64,000 nucleotides of DNA from Sambucus nigra (taxonomy: Eukaryota > Streptophyta > Magnoliopsida > Dipsacales > Adoxaceae). Below are positions 24,051 through 35,814 of this stretch, piece by piece. The position numbers were made by a program, and so were the translations under genes. Below the pieces are notes generated by a model. It did not search any database, was not told where the DNA came from, and worked only from the letters and a program-made list of their open reading frames with translations. The stretch is from the NCBI GenBank assembly GCA_949130495.1, contig OX422210.1, positions 190,449,619-190,513,618 of the forward strand, in the 5' to 3' direction. Every line of letters starts with the position of its first letter. Within the stretch, counting starts at the first letter, position 1.

Positions 24051-25145
24051 ACAATCATTTCGCTTATGGCCAGTCTTGCCACAAACAAAACACTTCCCTG
24101 GGAAGTTCCCTCCTCTCTGCCCCTGTTGTCCCCGGCCCTGGTGGCCATTACCATTCCTCCCTTGGCCCTGCTGGCCCTGGTGAAATTGCTGCCCATTCTG
24201 CCCCTATTGACCCTGATGGCCGTTTGGACCCTGATGGCCCTGACGGAAACCTCCCTGTCCCTGTCTGTAGTTCCCTGATCGGAACCTCTTCTGATCCCCC
24301 TGCTGCGAACCCTGCTCACCCTGTCTCTGCCCCTGGACAGATTGTGCCCCACCGGCACCATGTCCTTCAGTCCTGCCCTGATGGCTAGACTCTCCCGACC
24401 TCTTGCCCTCAGCCATATGAAAGCGGTGGTCCTAGCAGTGTAACAGAGCAGCGTTAACCACATCAGAATACATAGCCAACGAAAGGTTCCCTAACAGATG
24501 CTGACGGATCCTCCATGTCAACCCGTCCGTGAACTTCTCAATCTTCTTCTTCTCTGTTGGTATCTCATCTGGAACGATATTCAACAGGTTCGTGAACTCG
24601 GCCTCATACTCGGCCACGGTCTTACCCTCTTGCCTCAAATTCATCAGTTTCCTCCTCATTTCCATGTGAACAGCCGACGGAAAGTACTTGCGGTCAAACC
24701 GCACCCAGAAGTCCTGAATAGTGAGAGTATCCCTCTCCTCCATGGTGGTAATAGACTCCCACCACTGCTGTGCAGATCCAACTAGCTTGAAAGTAGCTAG
24801 CACCTGCTTCTGAACATCCGTGCACTCATACATCCTCAAGTGCCTCTGCATATCCTTCCTCCACTGGCTCAAGACTACCACATCTGAGCTACCTGCAAAC
24901 TCTGGTGGATGCGCTTTTTGAAAAGCGTCACGTACACATTCCCAAGCAGACGGGAATGCATTTGCCTGTACTGGCGCGGCAACTGACGCCTGAGGTGGTG
25001 CCTGTTGAACTACGGCAATAGCGGCATTTACCGCTTGGGCTACTATAGCTGCAACCTCAGCGGCGTTCATCACACCCTGAACTGGAGAGGGCTGGGGTTC
25101 GGGCGTTGCATCCCTGGGAACTCGTCGTGCACGTCGTGGAGGCAT
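24051..25145 (-). pseudogene. Tekay Gag with zinc knuckle
   Basis: It starts with MPPRRARRVPRD at 25145, followed by an Ala/Gln-rich part and then the gag domain (FAGSSDVVVLSQWRKDMQRH and later TVAEYEAEF). A Gly/Gln/Arg-rich stretch leads to a CCHC zinc knuckle, CFVCGKTGHKRNDC, at 24051-24092, which binds element RNA. TAG stops at 24432-24434 and 24204-24206 cut it. The plus-strand frames over the Gln-rich part (23935-24388) are shadows. Gag forms the cytoplasmic virus-like particle. Confidence 0.93.
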
Positions 25146-25314
25146 CTGAAATAAGAACGAAGTTTATAATTTCGCTGTTTATAAACTTAAAATAGCTGAA
25201 GAACGAAGCATACACAAAAAGAGTACAACAGTCCTAAAATATAGGGCTCTATATCAAGGAAACTTAGCGGAAACATAATAAGCCATCAGATCCTAAAGGA
25301 CACTAGAACCTGAT

Positions 25315-25326
25315 GCTCTGATACCA
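25315..25326 (-). other. Primer-binding site of the Tekay element
   Basis: The minus strand reads TGGTATCAGAGC two bases after the 5' LTR end (GGGTGTGTCACA). This is the standard plant site complementary to the 3' end of initiator tRNA-Met. It fixes the element's direction. Confidence 0.95.
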
Positions 25327-25328
25327 CC

Positions 25329-28266
25329 TGTGACACACCGACTAATTAAATACCGGGTAGCTACTCCTTTATTAAATTAATTCAAAATGCCAAGTTGGTC
25401 CAGTTAATAGCATCACTGTCGAAAACATTTTAATGATTACTAACCACCTAGTATTTAAAAAGTAAGTTGCCAAATTTTAATTTAAGTCTGATTAACATGC
25501 AATAAGTGTAATGAAGAATAATAATACCATTCACCATACTGAAGTAAAAAAGAATAACCATCACATAAAGTAATTAAAGTTTGGAGGAAAAACTCCTCCC
25601 TACAATCCCACAACTGAAATAAGTAAACCGAATACTAAAACAATACATGTCAAAGTCTGAAAACTGTAATGGAAAGATGTCTCTAATATAAATGGGCAAC
25701 ATGCCCTACAACTAATAGATAATGAATCTGGAGTCCAAGTGATAGAAGCGTCTACAAGCAAATCCCTGTAGCTTCCACAAACAGCTACAGCTCGTCACCA
25801 GAATTAATATCCTATGCATGGCGTCCTTGTGGCTGGGCACCTAAAATGGTTTTACAAAGAAAAAATAGATTTGAAAGCAAACGGGTCAGAGCCCGAATGT
25901 GGAGATATTTTAAAAAACTGCAAGTGCTTTAAAATCATTTAAAACATTAAATGCAAAGTACATGTTAGGACGTGCACTCACATGATATTCTCACCTCTCG
26001 TCTAACTGTGCACTCCTAACGTAAGTACCCATCTACAATGACACAAACCACTAGCTAAGTGGCATCATATCTAGCTAGACTGTCATAAGTCCTACCCTTA
26101 TTACTCGGTTCTATTAACATTATAACACTCATAATTAAATAGGGGTTTAACGTAAACTCAGATGCTCAATATGCAATATATTTCACTATCAGCTAACTCG
26201 TTATGTTTCTCGAAACAATACCGTAATTATTTTCACAACATTAACATGAAGGTTCCCATTAATTAAGTGTATATTATTCCCATCATAAATATACAATACA
26301 AGCACCCCGAGAACTAAGCTGCGGTGCACACATACTCTGTTATCCATCCCAGTACATCACGTACATAAGGATTACATATTCCGAATCTATCAGGAATAGT
26401 TCACAAATAACAACATCATAAATAATGGAGGCGAACACAGTCACATCACATGGGTCACGCACATACCTACGCTCCCACGATCAGCGGACTTATTAATATC
26501 CCAATAAGTCTTTCTATGACCTATGTTCATCAAGGTAACCAGTCTAAATCCGGGCAACACAAGGATTAGAGGTCCCTAAGCGAACGCAAACCTCCCGTGA
26601 TAACAAGTATGGTAGGTATGTCATACACACAATTCATATACCAATACTAAGTAAACACACGTCTTAGTAATCTCATAATTTAATGGTAGTACTATTCTCA
26701 TTCTCGTACCAATCTATAATATACACACTTTATACGATTCCGGTTTATAATTATACGCGCCATAATTTATTCTCACGTCGTAGTAGACACTCACGTCTCA
26801 ACCCAAACGGTTCATTGATTTAAATCACTCGTATATAATTTACTCCTCATAATAACTCGAAAGTCCCAAATCTATCAATACGTCATCAAAGGAATGTTAA
26901 CTCTACCCTCGAACAAGTTTACGGGACTCCCAAAATCAAAACAGGCCAAAAAGGCCCAAACTGCCAGCTCGTTAGAAGTCTCCTTCGAACGAGGCTGTTC
27001 GAACGAGATCCAGTTCGTTCGAACGAACTGTACCTTCTAACGAGATCTCGTTCGAATGAAGTATCGAATGAAATTCCTTTCGTTAGAAGCGGCTGGTCAA
27101 CTCGTTAGAAGCTCGTTCGAACGAGGCTCGTTCGAACGACCTGGGGAGGCTCTTCTAACGAACGACCAGATCGAGCCCAGATTTTTCCTTCTTCGTTTTT
27201 CATTAATTTTACTCCTCAAATCTCCTCTAAAATTAGTCCCAATGATTGTTTTAAGGTCTCTAATCAATCCTAAACATATTATAGTCACCTCCTAACACGT
27301 TTTCAAGGATTAAATCACTCTAACATCAATCAAAATATAAATCTCTACACTTTTTTCCCAATCATTCAAGAACATAAACCCTAGAATTTGTAATCATCAA
27401 TTAGTCCATTCTAGATCCATTTTTGTTACATCCTACGAATACTAACACCAGCACAATTATCTCTATATGGTTCTACATGCAATTTGTCCTCAATATTAAA
27501 TTTCAAAATTCAATTAACATGGGTTTTCATTCGTCTTTCAAGAACAATTGGAATTCTTCAATTTTCTAACATGGGAAGAACATTCTCTGAATTTAAATGT
27601 AATTAAATCACTTGCCTTTATTGTCTCTGAATTTGGTGTTGATTTCTGTAAAGATTTCTACAGAATTCCTTCTCTTTCTCTCCCTCTCCAAGCTATCTTC
27701 TCCAAAGGTGGCTATGGTGGCTAGGATTTTCTTTGGGAAAGTTGGAAACCTAAATGATAACCTCTGTAGCCTATTGGGTCATTAAGGGTTGGTTAGTGGG
27801 TTTAGTGGTTCTATTCCCAATCAGATTTACTCCTCTAATTTTCGTCATTTTTAATTCCTAAAAATACGAAATTACCAAAATACCCTTTATATTGCCGGTA
27901 TGGCCTAAAAATACCCGGGACCCAAACTACACCCCCGGCTAGTGTTTTCTGACTATCTCGACCCTTCCGGACGCGTTGGCGCACTCAAAACGACCATAGG
28001 GTTTAAAGAATTTAAATTCACTTTTATAATTAAAATAATACACCATGACGCGGCGGTCACACGTGTCTCAACAAAATTTCCAAAATGTCGTATATAAATC
28101 TCACGACAAATTTTTCATAATTCAATATTCATATAAAAACATGTATGCACATAATCAAATACCAACTCGCATCTCGTTAGTATTTTATCCGGATTAATTT
28201 CCAATTAATACGCATTTAATTAATTAATCCCAAAAATAAATATAGCCAAAAATACGGGGTATTACA
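25329..28266 (-). repeat. 5' LTR of the Tekay element
   Basis: It runs from TGTGACACACCGACTAATTA to GGGGTATTACA on the plus strand, 2938 bp, the same length as its partner. It should hold the promoter of the element, transcribing toward lower coordinates. The 20-bp palindrome CAGTTCGTTCGAACGAACTG recurs at 27011-27030. Frames at 27056-27295 and 27097-27288 fall on the palindromic cluster and are not genes. Confidence 0.95.
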
Positions 28267-29317
28267 ATTGAATAATCCATAGTTCAAAATATAAAAAATG
28301 TGCCTAAAGGTTGTACTAAAAACAACACAAAAAATCTGCCTAAAGGAAGTACTGCAAACAAAACAATCTACACTTGAAAACACAACAAAAAATTACAATA
28401 GTTGATTCATACTCCAGTTTCAAATGGACAGTGTATTCACTTAATTCTTTTCTATTTTTCTACTTTAGTAGTGACCAATTTCTCACCCTCATCATTTAAA
28501 ATTATAATGTTAATTAGTTTATAAAAGAAGTATTGAACAAAGAAATTTACCAAATCACCGGAGCTGTATTTTGAGATCGTCTCTATTAGAGGTTCATACG
28601 GAATATGAACAAAAAAATTTAGAGACGGTCTCCGTTAGAGATTTACATTCAAAAGACCATAAGGCCCCAACGATGAAATACTAAATCCCTTCTAATCATG
28701 GTTGTGATCGTAGAGGTTAACATAAGCCAAAATAAAAATTTAATCTCGAAAAGAGAGTGAAAGATTAATAAATATAGATTGTTTGGGTGGTGCATCGAAA
28801 CCCATGAGACAACAAAGATGTTTCAATTAAAGTAGGTTGTTTGGACAGGATATCAGTACTGAAAGCCATCGATGTTCATGTCTAAAATAATCCAAAGCAA
28901 TCATTGTAATCAGTACAGAACAACTCACTGAAAATACACTTTCCTAAACCTAGGACTTATATGCATATTCTTTCATGTCTCTCCCAAACAAAAATGTTTT
29001 GACCCACACAACAACATTAACAAATTGGAACAAAATACAACATACAACACCATATGCATATTCACATTCAAACACAATGAAACATATGTTCAACCTATTG
29101 AATCAATTTTGTCGAAATAAAAAAGATAAGCTACAGTAGAGAGAGCATAATATACAACAAACAACCTATTTCAAACTGCTAATATAGACATGAAATCGCC
29201 AAAACGTTATAAAAAGGAATATGTCATTATCAAGAGATCACACGTCCAAGTGAAAATAATTATGGAAGGGAATTATTTTCACATGCCATGTATATGTGTT
29301 TATATACACTAATTACT
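28267..29317. other. Noncoding right arm of the foreign segment
   Basis: The A/T-rich DNA continues the segment broken by the Tekay insertion. A direct repeat is visible: GATCGTCTCTATTAGAGGTT (about 28577-28596) and GACGGTCTCCGTTAGAGATT (about 28625-28644), 48 bp apart. The AGACGGTCTC core is self-complementary. No frame is supported. Confidence 0.4.
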
Positions 29318-29469
29318 GAGAGTTTTGCGTCTCCCATACCAGTGTAGCATGTTCAAAACACGTCTTGTGTGTCGCCTCGATATCGCATGTGCTGCACATG
29401 AAAAACTCATACAACCTCATTCCATAATATGCTAGCGCATTGGTATCATTACCACCACTTTCATCTCAA
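29318..29469 (-). pseudogene. Possible terminal exon fragment
   Basis: On the minus strand, after an ATAATTTTAG acceptor-like site, one frame reads DESGGNDTNALAYYGMRLYE and continues through FFMCSTCD to WETQNSQ and a stop. It looks protein-like, but the frame does not join cleanly to the exon-like block at 29545-29775 using the nearest splice sites. I do not recognise the family. Confidence 0.3.
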
Positions 29470-29544
29470 CTAAAATTATTACAAACCTAAAAGAGTTTTT
29501 AACGGATTACTAAAACTGTAATTTGAATACCTCATACAACATAC

Positions 29545-29775
29545 TGGATTTTCTAAGACGTCCAAGGAGGTTTCGATTTTGGGCGCCAAGGGTAGTGAAG
29601 TAATTTCAGCAACTGTCACCACACGAAATGAAAGTGGCATATTAAAAGAAATAGAAGAATCTGGTTCAGGTTCTGTAGCACCAGACTGCATAGGATTTGT
29701 ATTATCCTCCATTACAGGTGCTGGTAGCACTCCAGTAGGAACTGACACACACCATGGGTCCATGTGACAGGGATC
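29545..29775 (-). pseudogene. Exon-like fragment, unknown product
   Basis: A TTTTTCCAG acceptor-like site precedes a 231-bp stretch (77 codons) that starts DPCHMDPWCVSVPTG and ends at a GTATGT donor-like site after DVLENP. Both splice signals match plant consensus on the minus strand. It can be joined in frame to the block at 30393. Pro/Ser/Glu-rich, with no domain I can name. Flanked by A/T-rich intron-like DNA. The plus-strand frame at 29579-29767 is a shadow. Confidence 0.4.
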
Positions 29776-30392
29776 CTGGAAAAATTACTGGTTGTTTAAT
29801 TCAATCAATAGCAGACTGAATGAATACTCAAACTTAATTAGAGAAGCATAAACAAAGGTCCTGTTTCATCTTTTATATCTTCTTTTACACTTTCTACAAC
29901 TAATGCAGTGTCTGTGGAAGTATCTTCACTTTTCAAATCCAATTATCTTTCAGTAACTTCTAGAACTACACACATCCTCAACTTATTTAGTCTCAGGTAG
30001 AGTTAGATTCATAGCGGTAATATATACTCCTCCATTATCCTCTTTTGTTTTCGCATTTCGGTTTCGCTTTTCTCTACTTCAGCTCCCAAAGTTTAGATTC
30101 AAAGCCCGGCTATCAGTTTTGCTATTTCAGATTTTGTTCTTGCATTCTCTCATTCAAACTATAAAAGATATGTACCTGACAAAAAAAAGCCAAAATATCT
30201 TTCATTCAAACTACTCATTCAATTACAGACAGTTAATTGTGCTTTTTAGGAATCTCAGATAGGTAAGTTCATATCTAAAGTTTGAATTACAGGAAAGGGG
30301 CATCTTCAAATAAGATTGTGACACTTTATATGTGAATTTACTAATTTAAGATTTTAAGAAAGGACAAAAATTCGAGCCAAATGTGGACTTAC

Positions 30393-30690
30393 TATATTCT
30401 GGTGGACAAATTCGGGATATGGATCAATCCAACATTCGTCCTCCGCAGTAGCATTGCTCCATCCCTTTTGGAATAGATTGTATTCTCTGTACGACTGCCT
30501 TCTCACCTCAACTCTAAAATTTATCGAATATGAAGAAGAGGATGAGTTTGTTTCGAAGCTCGTTACTTTTTTACTTTCAGAAGTGTGTCCATCAGTTACT
30601 AACTTTGTCTTGTTTCTAGATTCTCCTAGAGTATGGAGACATAAGCAAGATATTTCATCTTCTTTTTCCCTAGTATCAAACATACAAATA
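30393..30690 (-). pseudogene. Exon-like fragment, unknown product
   Basis: A roughly 98-codon open stretch on the minus strand contains SESKKVTSFETNSSSSSYS and WIDPYPEFVHQNI, and ends in a strong ATAGTAAGT donor. With the block at 29545-29775 it would make a two-exon coding stretch in one frame. Whether the first Met (30681-30683) is a real start or the exon begins at an upstream acceptor cannot be told. I recognise no family. It is either a captured host gene fragment or part of a real, disrupted gene. Confidence 0.4.
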
Positions 30691-30699
30691 TGCGTATAG

Positions 30700-32544
30700 A
30701 ATATCTTAACAACTTAAAACTTTGAAATGTGACCCATCACTTTGAATTGTAAACTGAAATAAAACCTCTCGTTATACTTTTGTGTAAAATGAAATTAAAA
30801 ATAAGATGACTCTAAAATATTATTTACCTATGTGTGGTCCCAAATAATAGTTTAAAAAATTAATACCCAAATACCATCTCATCTTGAAAAGATATATACA
30901 ATTAGATTTGATGAAATGAACTTTAATTCAGTGAAGCTAATATAAGATAATGCAACACGTGGGTCCCTAATACCAAAACTAACACAGTACCAGCCACATG
31001 TTCAGATAAAGACCAACTCATTTAGATAAAGACCAGCACGTGGATCTCATTAATTCAGTGCAGAAACTCAATAATAGTATAGCCGTTGGACTAAGACATA
31101 AATCATGTTCCCAACAATTGATGTAAGCTTGAAAGTTAAATATAACCCTATAATCAAGGATGAAAAGAGGCTTCCATAATCTTCATTCAAGAAGAACCTA
31201 TACCAGCCAGGTATTGGTAACAACATCGCGATATTGATTGAATAATATTCTATATAGAATATGAAAAATAGACAAACAAAATAAATAGCACATTACATAA
31301 ATCACACAAAACATAAAAAGGTGCTTTCTATTTCATTTACCCCGACCAACTATACCATAAATGGTACTGTACCCCAAATGCTTTCTATTTCAGACTTTCT
31401 ATTTCATATTCAAAACTCGTGTTAGCGCCGCTATTCAACGTACATAAACTGTAATGTACACATACAGTACAAATCAAAGTATGAATAGTTTTCAACTTAA
31501 GAATTTAACTACTTGCAACATTATTCATTAGTATAAGTAATAATTCCCAATATATACGTGCAACCTAACTAAGATAAATAAAGAGATATGCCTGAGAGTT
31601 TGAGAAAAACGGTAACACCTTAAACTTAAATGAGTAAATGACTCAGCTATTAATAACAATAAACAGTACAAATGATAGCCAAAATCCCTAAACAATATTG
31701 AAAAAATACGAAATCTGTGAGAAACCTATAAACCATGCAAAATAAAACGTTTACGTGTACAATCAGGGCATTTAGTATCTTCTTAGTCTCTGCATAATTT
31801 ATGTCGCTTCAAGCTCCAAGCTCAACTGTTCATACTAAAACAAAATTTAAAATCATAGATGAATCAAGTACTAAAAAATTCATAATTTAATCAAAACAAA
31901 AAACATGTAACTCTCAAAACCTAATATGTAAAAAAGGGAACTTCATGTTTGTAAATCATAACATCAATATCAATAATATATAACCATTTAGAAACAAATA
32001 GATTGTCAATGAGGAAGAAATAAAACAAAAACCCAAATCGGACATTTTACAGACCATTTACAAACCATCTTCGGACAAAAACCGAAATCCTACCCACACA
32101 GACCATATACAGAACAAACATATAAAAAAAATGAACAAAACCATTCTTAAAGAAAAATCCCCAACCCGACACAAAAAACCCAAACCAACAAAACAAAAAC
32201 AACTAAACAAACCCTAAAAAAGAATAGGGAAGAGATTTACCTTTTGCTTAATCTTGCGAGAGTGAGAGAGTAAATCGAGAGGGAGAAAGAAATAAAGAGA
32301 GACTCGTGAGTGGTTGAGTGGGTATGTTTGTTGATTGATCGTGAGTTGATTGAGTGGAGAGTGTGTTTTTACACAAATACCCACTAATTTGAATTAAAGT
32401 GAAAGTTAGAATAGGGAAAGAGGGGGAGACTTTCGCAATTTTACTTCAACAAAATCTGAGCCATTAGATTCAATTTTGCCTCATTCAATCCTAGCCTCTA
32501 ATTAAGTTATCATCTTATTGAATAGTGTTCATACTTCTACTCCT

Positions 32545-32547
<3 letters not shown>
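30700..32547 (-). other. Intron-like and 5'-UTR-like DNA of the foreign segment
   Basis: No continuous frame exists. Near 32236-32345 the minus strand is a C/T-rich leader-like stretch ending in CAAAAG and GTAAATCTC, which reads like a first noncoding exon with a splice donor. A weak exon-like block sits at 31761-31825 (acceptor AACAG, donor GTACAC) but has a stop in every frame. The part from about 32350 to 32547 is unique-looking DNA up to the TA tract. Confidence 0.35.

Positions 32548-32638
<91 letters not shown>
32548..32638. repeat. TA dinucleotide tract, 91 bp
   Basis: An uninterrupted (TA)n run forms the right junction of the foreign segment with the old LTR. The left junction also falls in (TA)n, at about 14964-14981. 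The matching place in the 3' LTR (about 47934-47943) has only a short TA run. Confidence 0.95.
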
Positions 32639-32643
<5 letters not shown>

Positions 32644-33557
32644 AGTATACGGGGAGATATTTCTACTTTGTGAAACTAGTAGATAAAGTGGAGATGAGAA
32701 ATAAAATAATCTTAGTGGATAAAAGATTAACCATTTGAATGGTGAATAATGAAACTTAGTATGTGAGATGAACTATCTGAATAGAGTATTATATGGGCGA
32801 TACGGTAATACTACTAGTGAGGATAGTTAGTATTAGTATGGTTTCTGACTAGTTAGATTGGGTGGTATAACTAGGGGGAGATTAGATGTACGTTAGGCGT
32901 GAACAATAGATGAGAGGTGAGAAACTCATGTGAGAGTTCGATAACTAACATGCGTATAAGACTTGTTTTAAGAACCAGTTTTAAATACTTGTTAAATCAT
33001 TTTTAAACCTCGGGCTCTGACCCATTTCTTGTATCTCTTCTCTCTTTTGCTATATATATTATATCAAGTGCTCAGCCATAGAAGTACCGTAATTAGAGAT
33101 TGGAGTGTCAGACGTGCCGCAGCTGTTGTAGAAGTTACAGGTCCTTGCAGTAGACGCATCTATCTTTTCCATTCAGTTTCATATAGACTTCTTATCTAGC
33201 GCATGTGTCGCCCACTTCTAGTTCTTCATCAGAGATATTGTACTCAGTTTATTTTATGGTTTGGAGTGTTGAACTTGGAGGTTTTACCCAGTCTTATTTA
33301 TTTCAATTTTTTATTCATGTTGAGTATTTATTATATTCCTTTGTGTGGTGAATGGTTTATATCTTAAGACTGAATGAAAATGGATTTACTTGGTTTTACT
33401 AAATTGGAAATGTTTTGACACCTAGCTCAATTTTATATTAGGTGATTAATATGTTAAAAAGTTTTTAACAGTGATGCTAAGAATGAACCAATTGAACATT
33501 CTGTTTTAAATTGGTACAGGACTGATCACCCTTTATTTAATTGGGCGGGGTGTCACA
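32639..33557 (+). repeat. 5' LTR of the old plus-strand element, second part
   Basis: It resumes the alignment with the 3' LTR at about 47944: GAGATGAGAAATAAAATAAT and what follows match closely. It ends TTGGGCGGGGTGTCACA, against TTGGGCGGGTTGTCAC in the 3' copy. Joined with 12833-14981, the LTR is about 3.07 kb. Confidence 0.85.
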
Positions 33558-33559
33558 GG

Positions 33560-33571
33560 TGGTATTAGAGC
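33560..33571 (+). other. Primer-binding site of the old plus-strand element
   Basis: TGGTATTAGAGC, one change from the initiator tRNA-Met complement TGGTATCAGAGC, two bases after the 5' LTR end. It confirms plus orientation. Confidence 0.9.
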
Positions 33572-35814
33572 ATCAGGTTCTAGTGTCCTTAGGATCTGTG
33601 CGGCTTATTACATTTCACCGCATCGTTCCTTGATGTAGAGCCTTATGATATGATTGTTGTGTTCCCTTACGTATGCGACTTACGTTCTCCTACTATGAAT
33701 TATAATGGATGTGACTCATTACACGAAATTCTATGTGATTCGAACCCTAAACATTTTAGGATGACCAGCGAGGGGCGTAAAAAGTACTACGGAAGGAGAA
33801 GCTCAACAGAAGACATAGAGTAATCGGGAAAGAGTGACCGTGACAAAAATCACCATGAGGATTACTTAAGTAAGAGATAGTAAAATCATCACTCGGGAAC
33901 TGTGGGTTCCCAGGGCACAGTCATAGATAACGGTGGAATAATTTCAGGACCACCTATCAAAATCGATAAGAGGGAAATCGAAGGAACTCTTTTGAAAAAC
34001 CCATCAGTGAAAATGCGGAGAAGAAAAAGAGAAAGTGTAACAGACCCACAGAGGTACAAAATCCAAAGGTAATTGGGTAGAGTGAGGTGTGTCGACACTC
34101 AGAGTTAAATTTGGAGTTAAAATCTATAGCTCTTATGAGCATTATGTAGTGATTAGAGGCAATCACCATATATAAAGAAGTGTGTTTGAAATTTAGAGAG
34201 AAATTTAGGTACGATTTGATCGTGAGGTCTTCCATTCGATGTGGTAACAAAATAAGAGTGAAATTTTGATGTTTAGCACAATGGTTAAGATAGAAACCGA
34301 TCATGAGAGAAAGGTTGAATTGCATAATGAACTTCGTACCTGGCAGAGCGACATAAATTATCCAAAAGGTCTATAGTTGATAAAGGACCCGTGAGTTGAA
34401 TACAAGCATAATTGAGAAATCCATCCAGGATGACTAATGTTGATGTCGTCAAGATTATAAGGTGACTATTTATTGCGTTCTTTCTAGAAGAAGTGAGCCA
34501 GAAAGGTTAGAGAATCTGGCCGAAAAGCAAAAATGAACTTAACGGTGTTAGTGAAACCCTACTTGAGAGTATACCCAATAGGGAATCCGGTTAAATGATT
34601 TTAAGTTGATTCACTTCCTACAAGTGATGATGAAGTCAATCAGGGCTGTGGAGTCCAACCATAGTTTCGAAAGGCAAGTGTAGCCAGCAAGTTAAGACTA
34701 CTCGGTCCGAGAGAAGGACATTTCCAAAATGGTCAGTGGGACCAGTGATGGGGAAATGGCTCGTGAAGTTTTCCTTATGTGAAGTACATAGAACTACAAG
34801 TGTTAAAGGTGTCCACAATTGAGAAGTGAGACCAAAGAGATTAAAAATGGTAAACCATGCCAGTTAGGCATAACATCTGGAGGAGCGAGACTTCCAGTGA
34901 AAGAATTTGGGGTCAATAGAATTAGGCCTAGGAAATTTATAACCCGAGAGTGATGGGTTTAGGCTGGGCCAGTAGAGTCCTCGTTAATAGTAGCATACAG
35001 TATGTCAGGGTCGACGGGGCCCGGGATGTAAACGGGAGTTCAATAAAACCATAATTGAGGCCTAGAGATTTTGGGCCAACATTTCAATAATGGCCATGAA
35101 ACCCACATGATGGAATAAATTGTCCATGATGAGAGGGGACAACTATAGGATGAAGTCCTAGGATGTATGACAATTGCAGATGTTCATGGGTTGTGATGTC
35201 ATCCACGTGCTGAGACCCTGTGATTAGGTGAGACTGGTGAGGTTTTTCTTCTTCCTTGTGAGTAAATGACAGATTCTAATGGAATGGGTGTGCCACAACT
35301 TTTATGTAAATTGGAAACCCTAAACTTTGCGTGCAGGTCAAGTTTAGTGGGAACGTTAGTCTTAACAGTCTTGTTATAAATGTATTTCTGATTGCCCATG
35401 AGTGAACCGGATGGGCCCTAAGAATATGTTTTGTTGTTATAATTTACTACTGCATTGAGTCAGCTTTAGTAGAGTTTATTATAGTAATGGGTAGTGATTA
35501 ATTACCGTATGGTTAAATGAAATTAACAATATAGTGATATGAATGTCGTGTCGGATACTCCGGGAGGAGAAATCTTTATTTTGTGTGGAGCCACCTAAAA
35601 TAGGGTTGGTCCCATATATATGAATTTATGAAAAATTTCATGGTATTATAGACCTCAGAGAGTATGTTGTCTAGTTATAAGGGATTCTAATGCGTAGGAA
35701 CTATTTTACTGAGGAGACTCAGGTTTCATTGTGTTCCTCTTCAAACAGAGAGATAGAACCCGTTATATTTATTGCACCGAGTACTTGGGTTATAGGAGCG
35801 CCATGTTTTATATT
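33572..35814 (+). pseudogene. Decayed gag-side interior of the old gypsy element
   Basis: The sequence after the primer site should be leader and gag. Small frames on both strands (33889-34098, 33957-34325, 34636-34818, 35199-35399) are uninformative, and I cannot read any Gag or zinc-knuckle motif. The stretch ends at ATATT (35810-35814), the target site of the SIRE-type insertion. Confidence 0.5.

Larger units (their letters stand above)
17532..28266 (-). mobile_element. Full-length Tekay/Del chromovirus (Ty3/gypsy)
   Basis: Two LTRs of exactly 2938 bp enclose gag, protease, reverse transcriptase, RNase H, integrase and a chromodomain in gypsy order, with an initiator tRNA-Met primer site and a purine tract. 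The flanks ATTGG (17527-17531) and ATTGA (28267-28271) fit a 5-bp target duplication with one change. The C-terminal chromodomain and LTR type place it in the Tekay/Del clade. It is the youngest element in the window: over the first 560 or so aligned LTR bases I count 12 substitutions and one 1-bp indel. It is dead, with nine in-frame stops and a frameshift. It lies inside the gene-fragment segment. Confidence 0.95.
14982..32547. other. Foreign segment with gene fragments, inserted at a TA tract
   Basis: This DNA interrupts the 5' LTR of the old gypsy element exactly within (TA)n. Without the Tekay element (17532-28266) it is about 6.8 kb. It holds minus-strand pieces that look like exons of cellular genes: a PHD-finger piece near 16060-16440, an exon-like stretch at 17399-17483, two larger exon-like blocks at 29545-29775 and 30393-30690, and a 5'-UTR-like stretch ending in a splice donor near 32236. 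I found no terminal inverted repeat, Helitron CTRR end or transposase. A Pack-MULE or Helitron-like gene carrier is possible. So is repair of a break in the TA tract with ectopic filler DNA. Confidence 0.55.

Noticed and set aside
23935..24388. Plus-strand frames of 70-130 codons over the Gag tail
   Set aside because: They are antisense to the Gln/Gly-rich Gag linker, whose skewed codons keep the opposite frames open.
30454..30699. 81-codon plus frame near the exon-like block
   Set aside because: It is antisense to the better-supported minus exon-like stretch with a strong splice donor.
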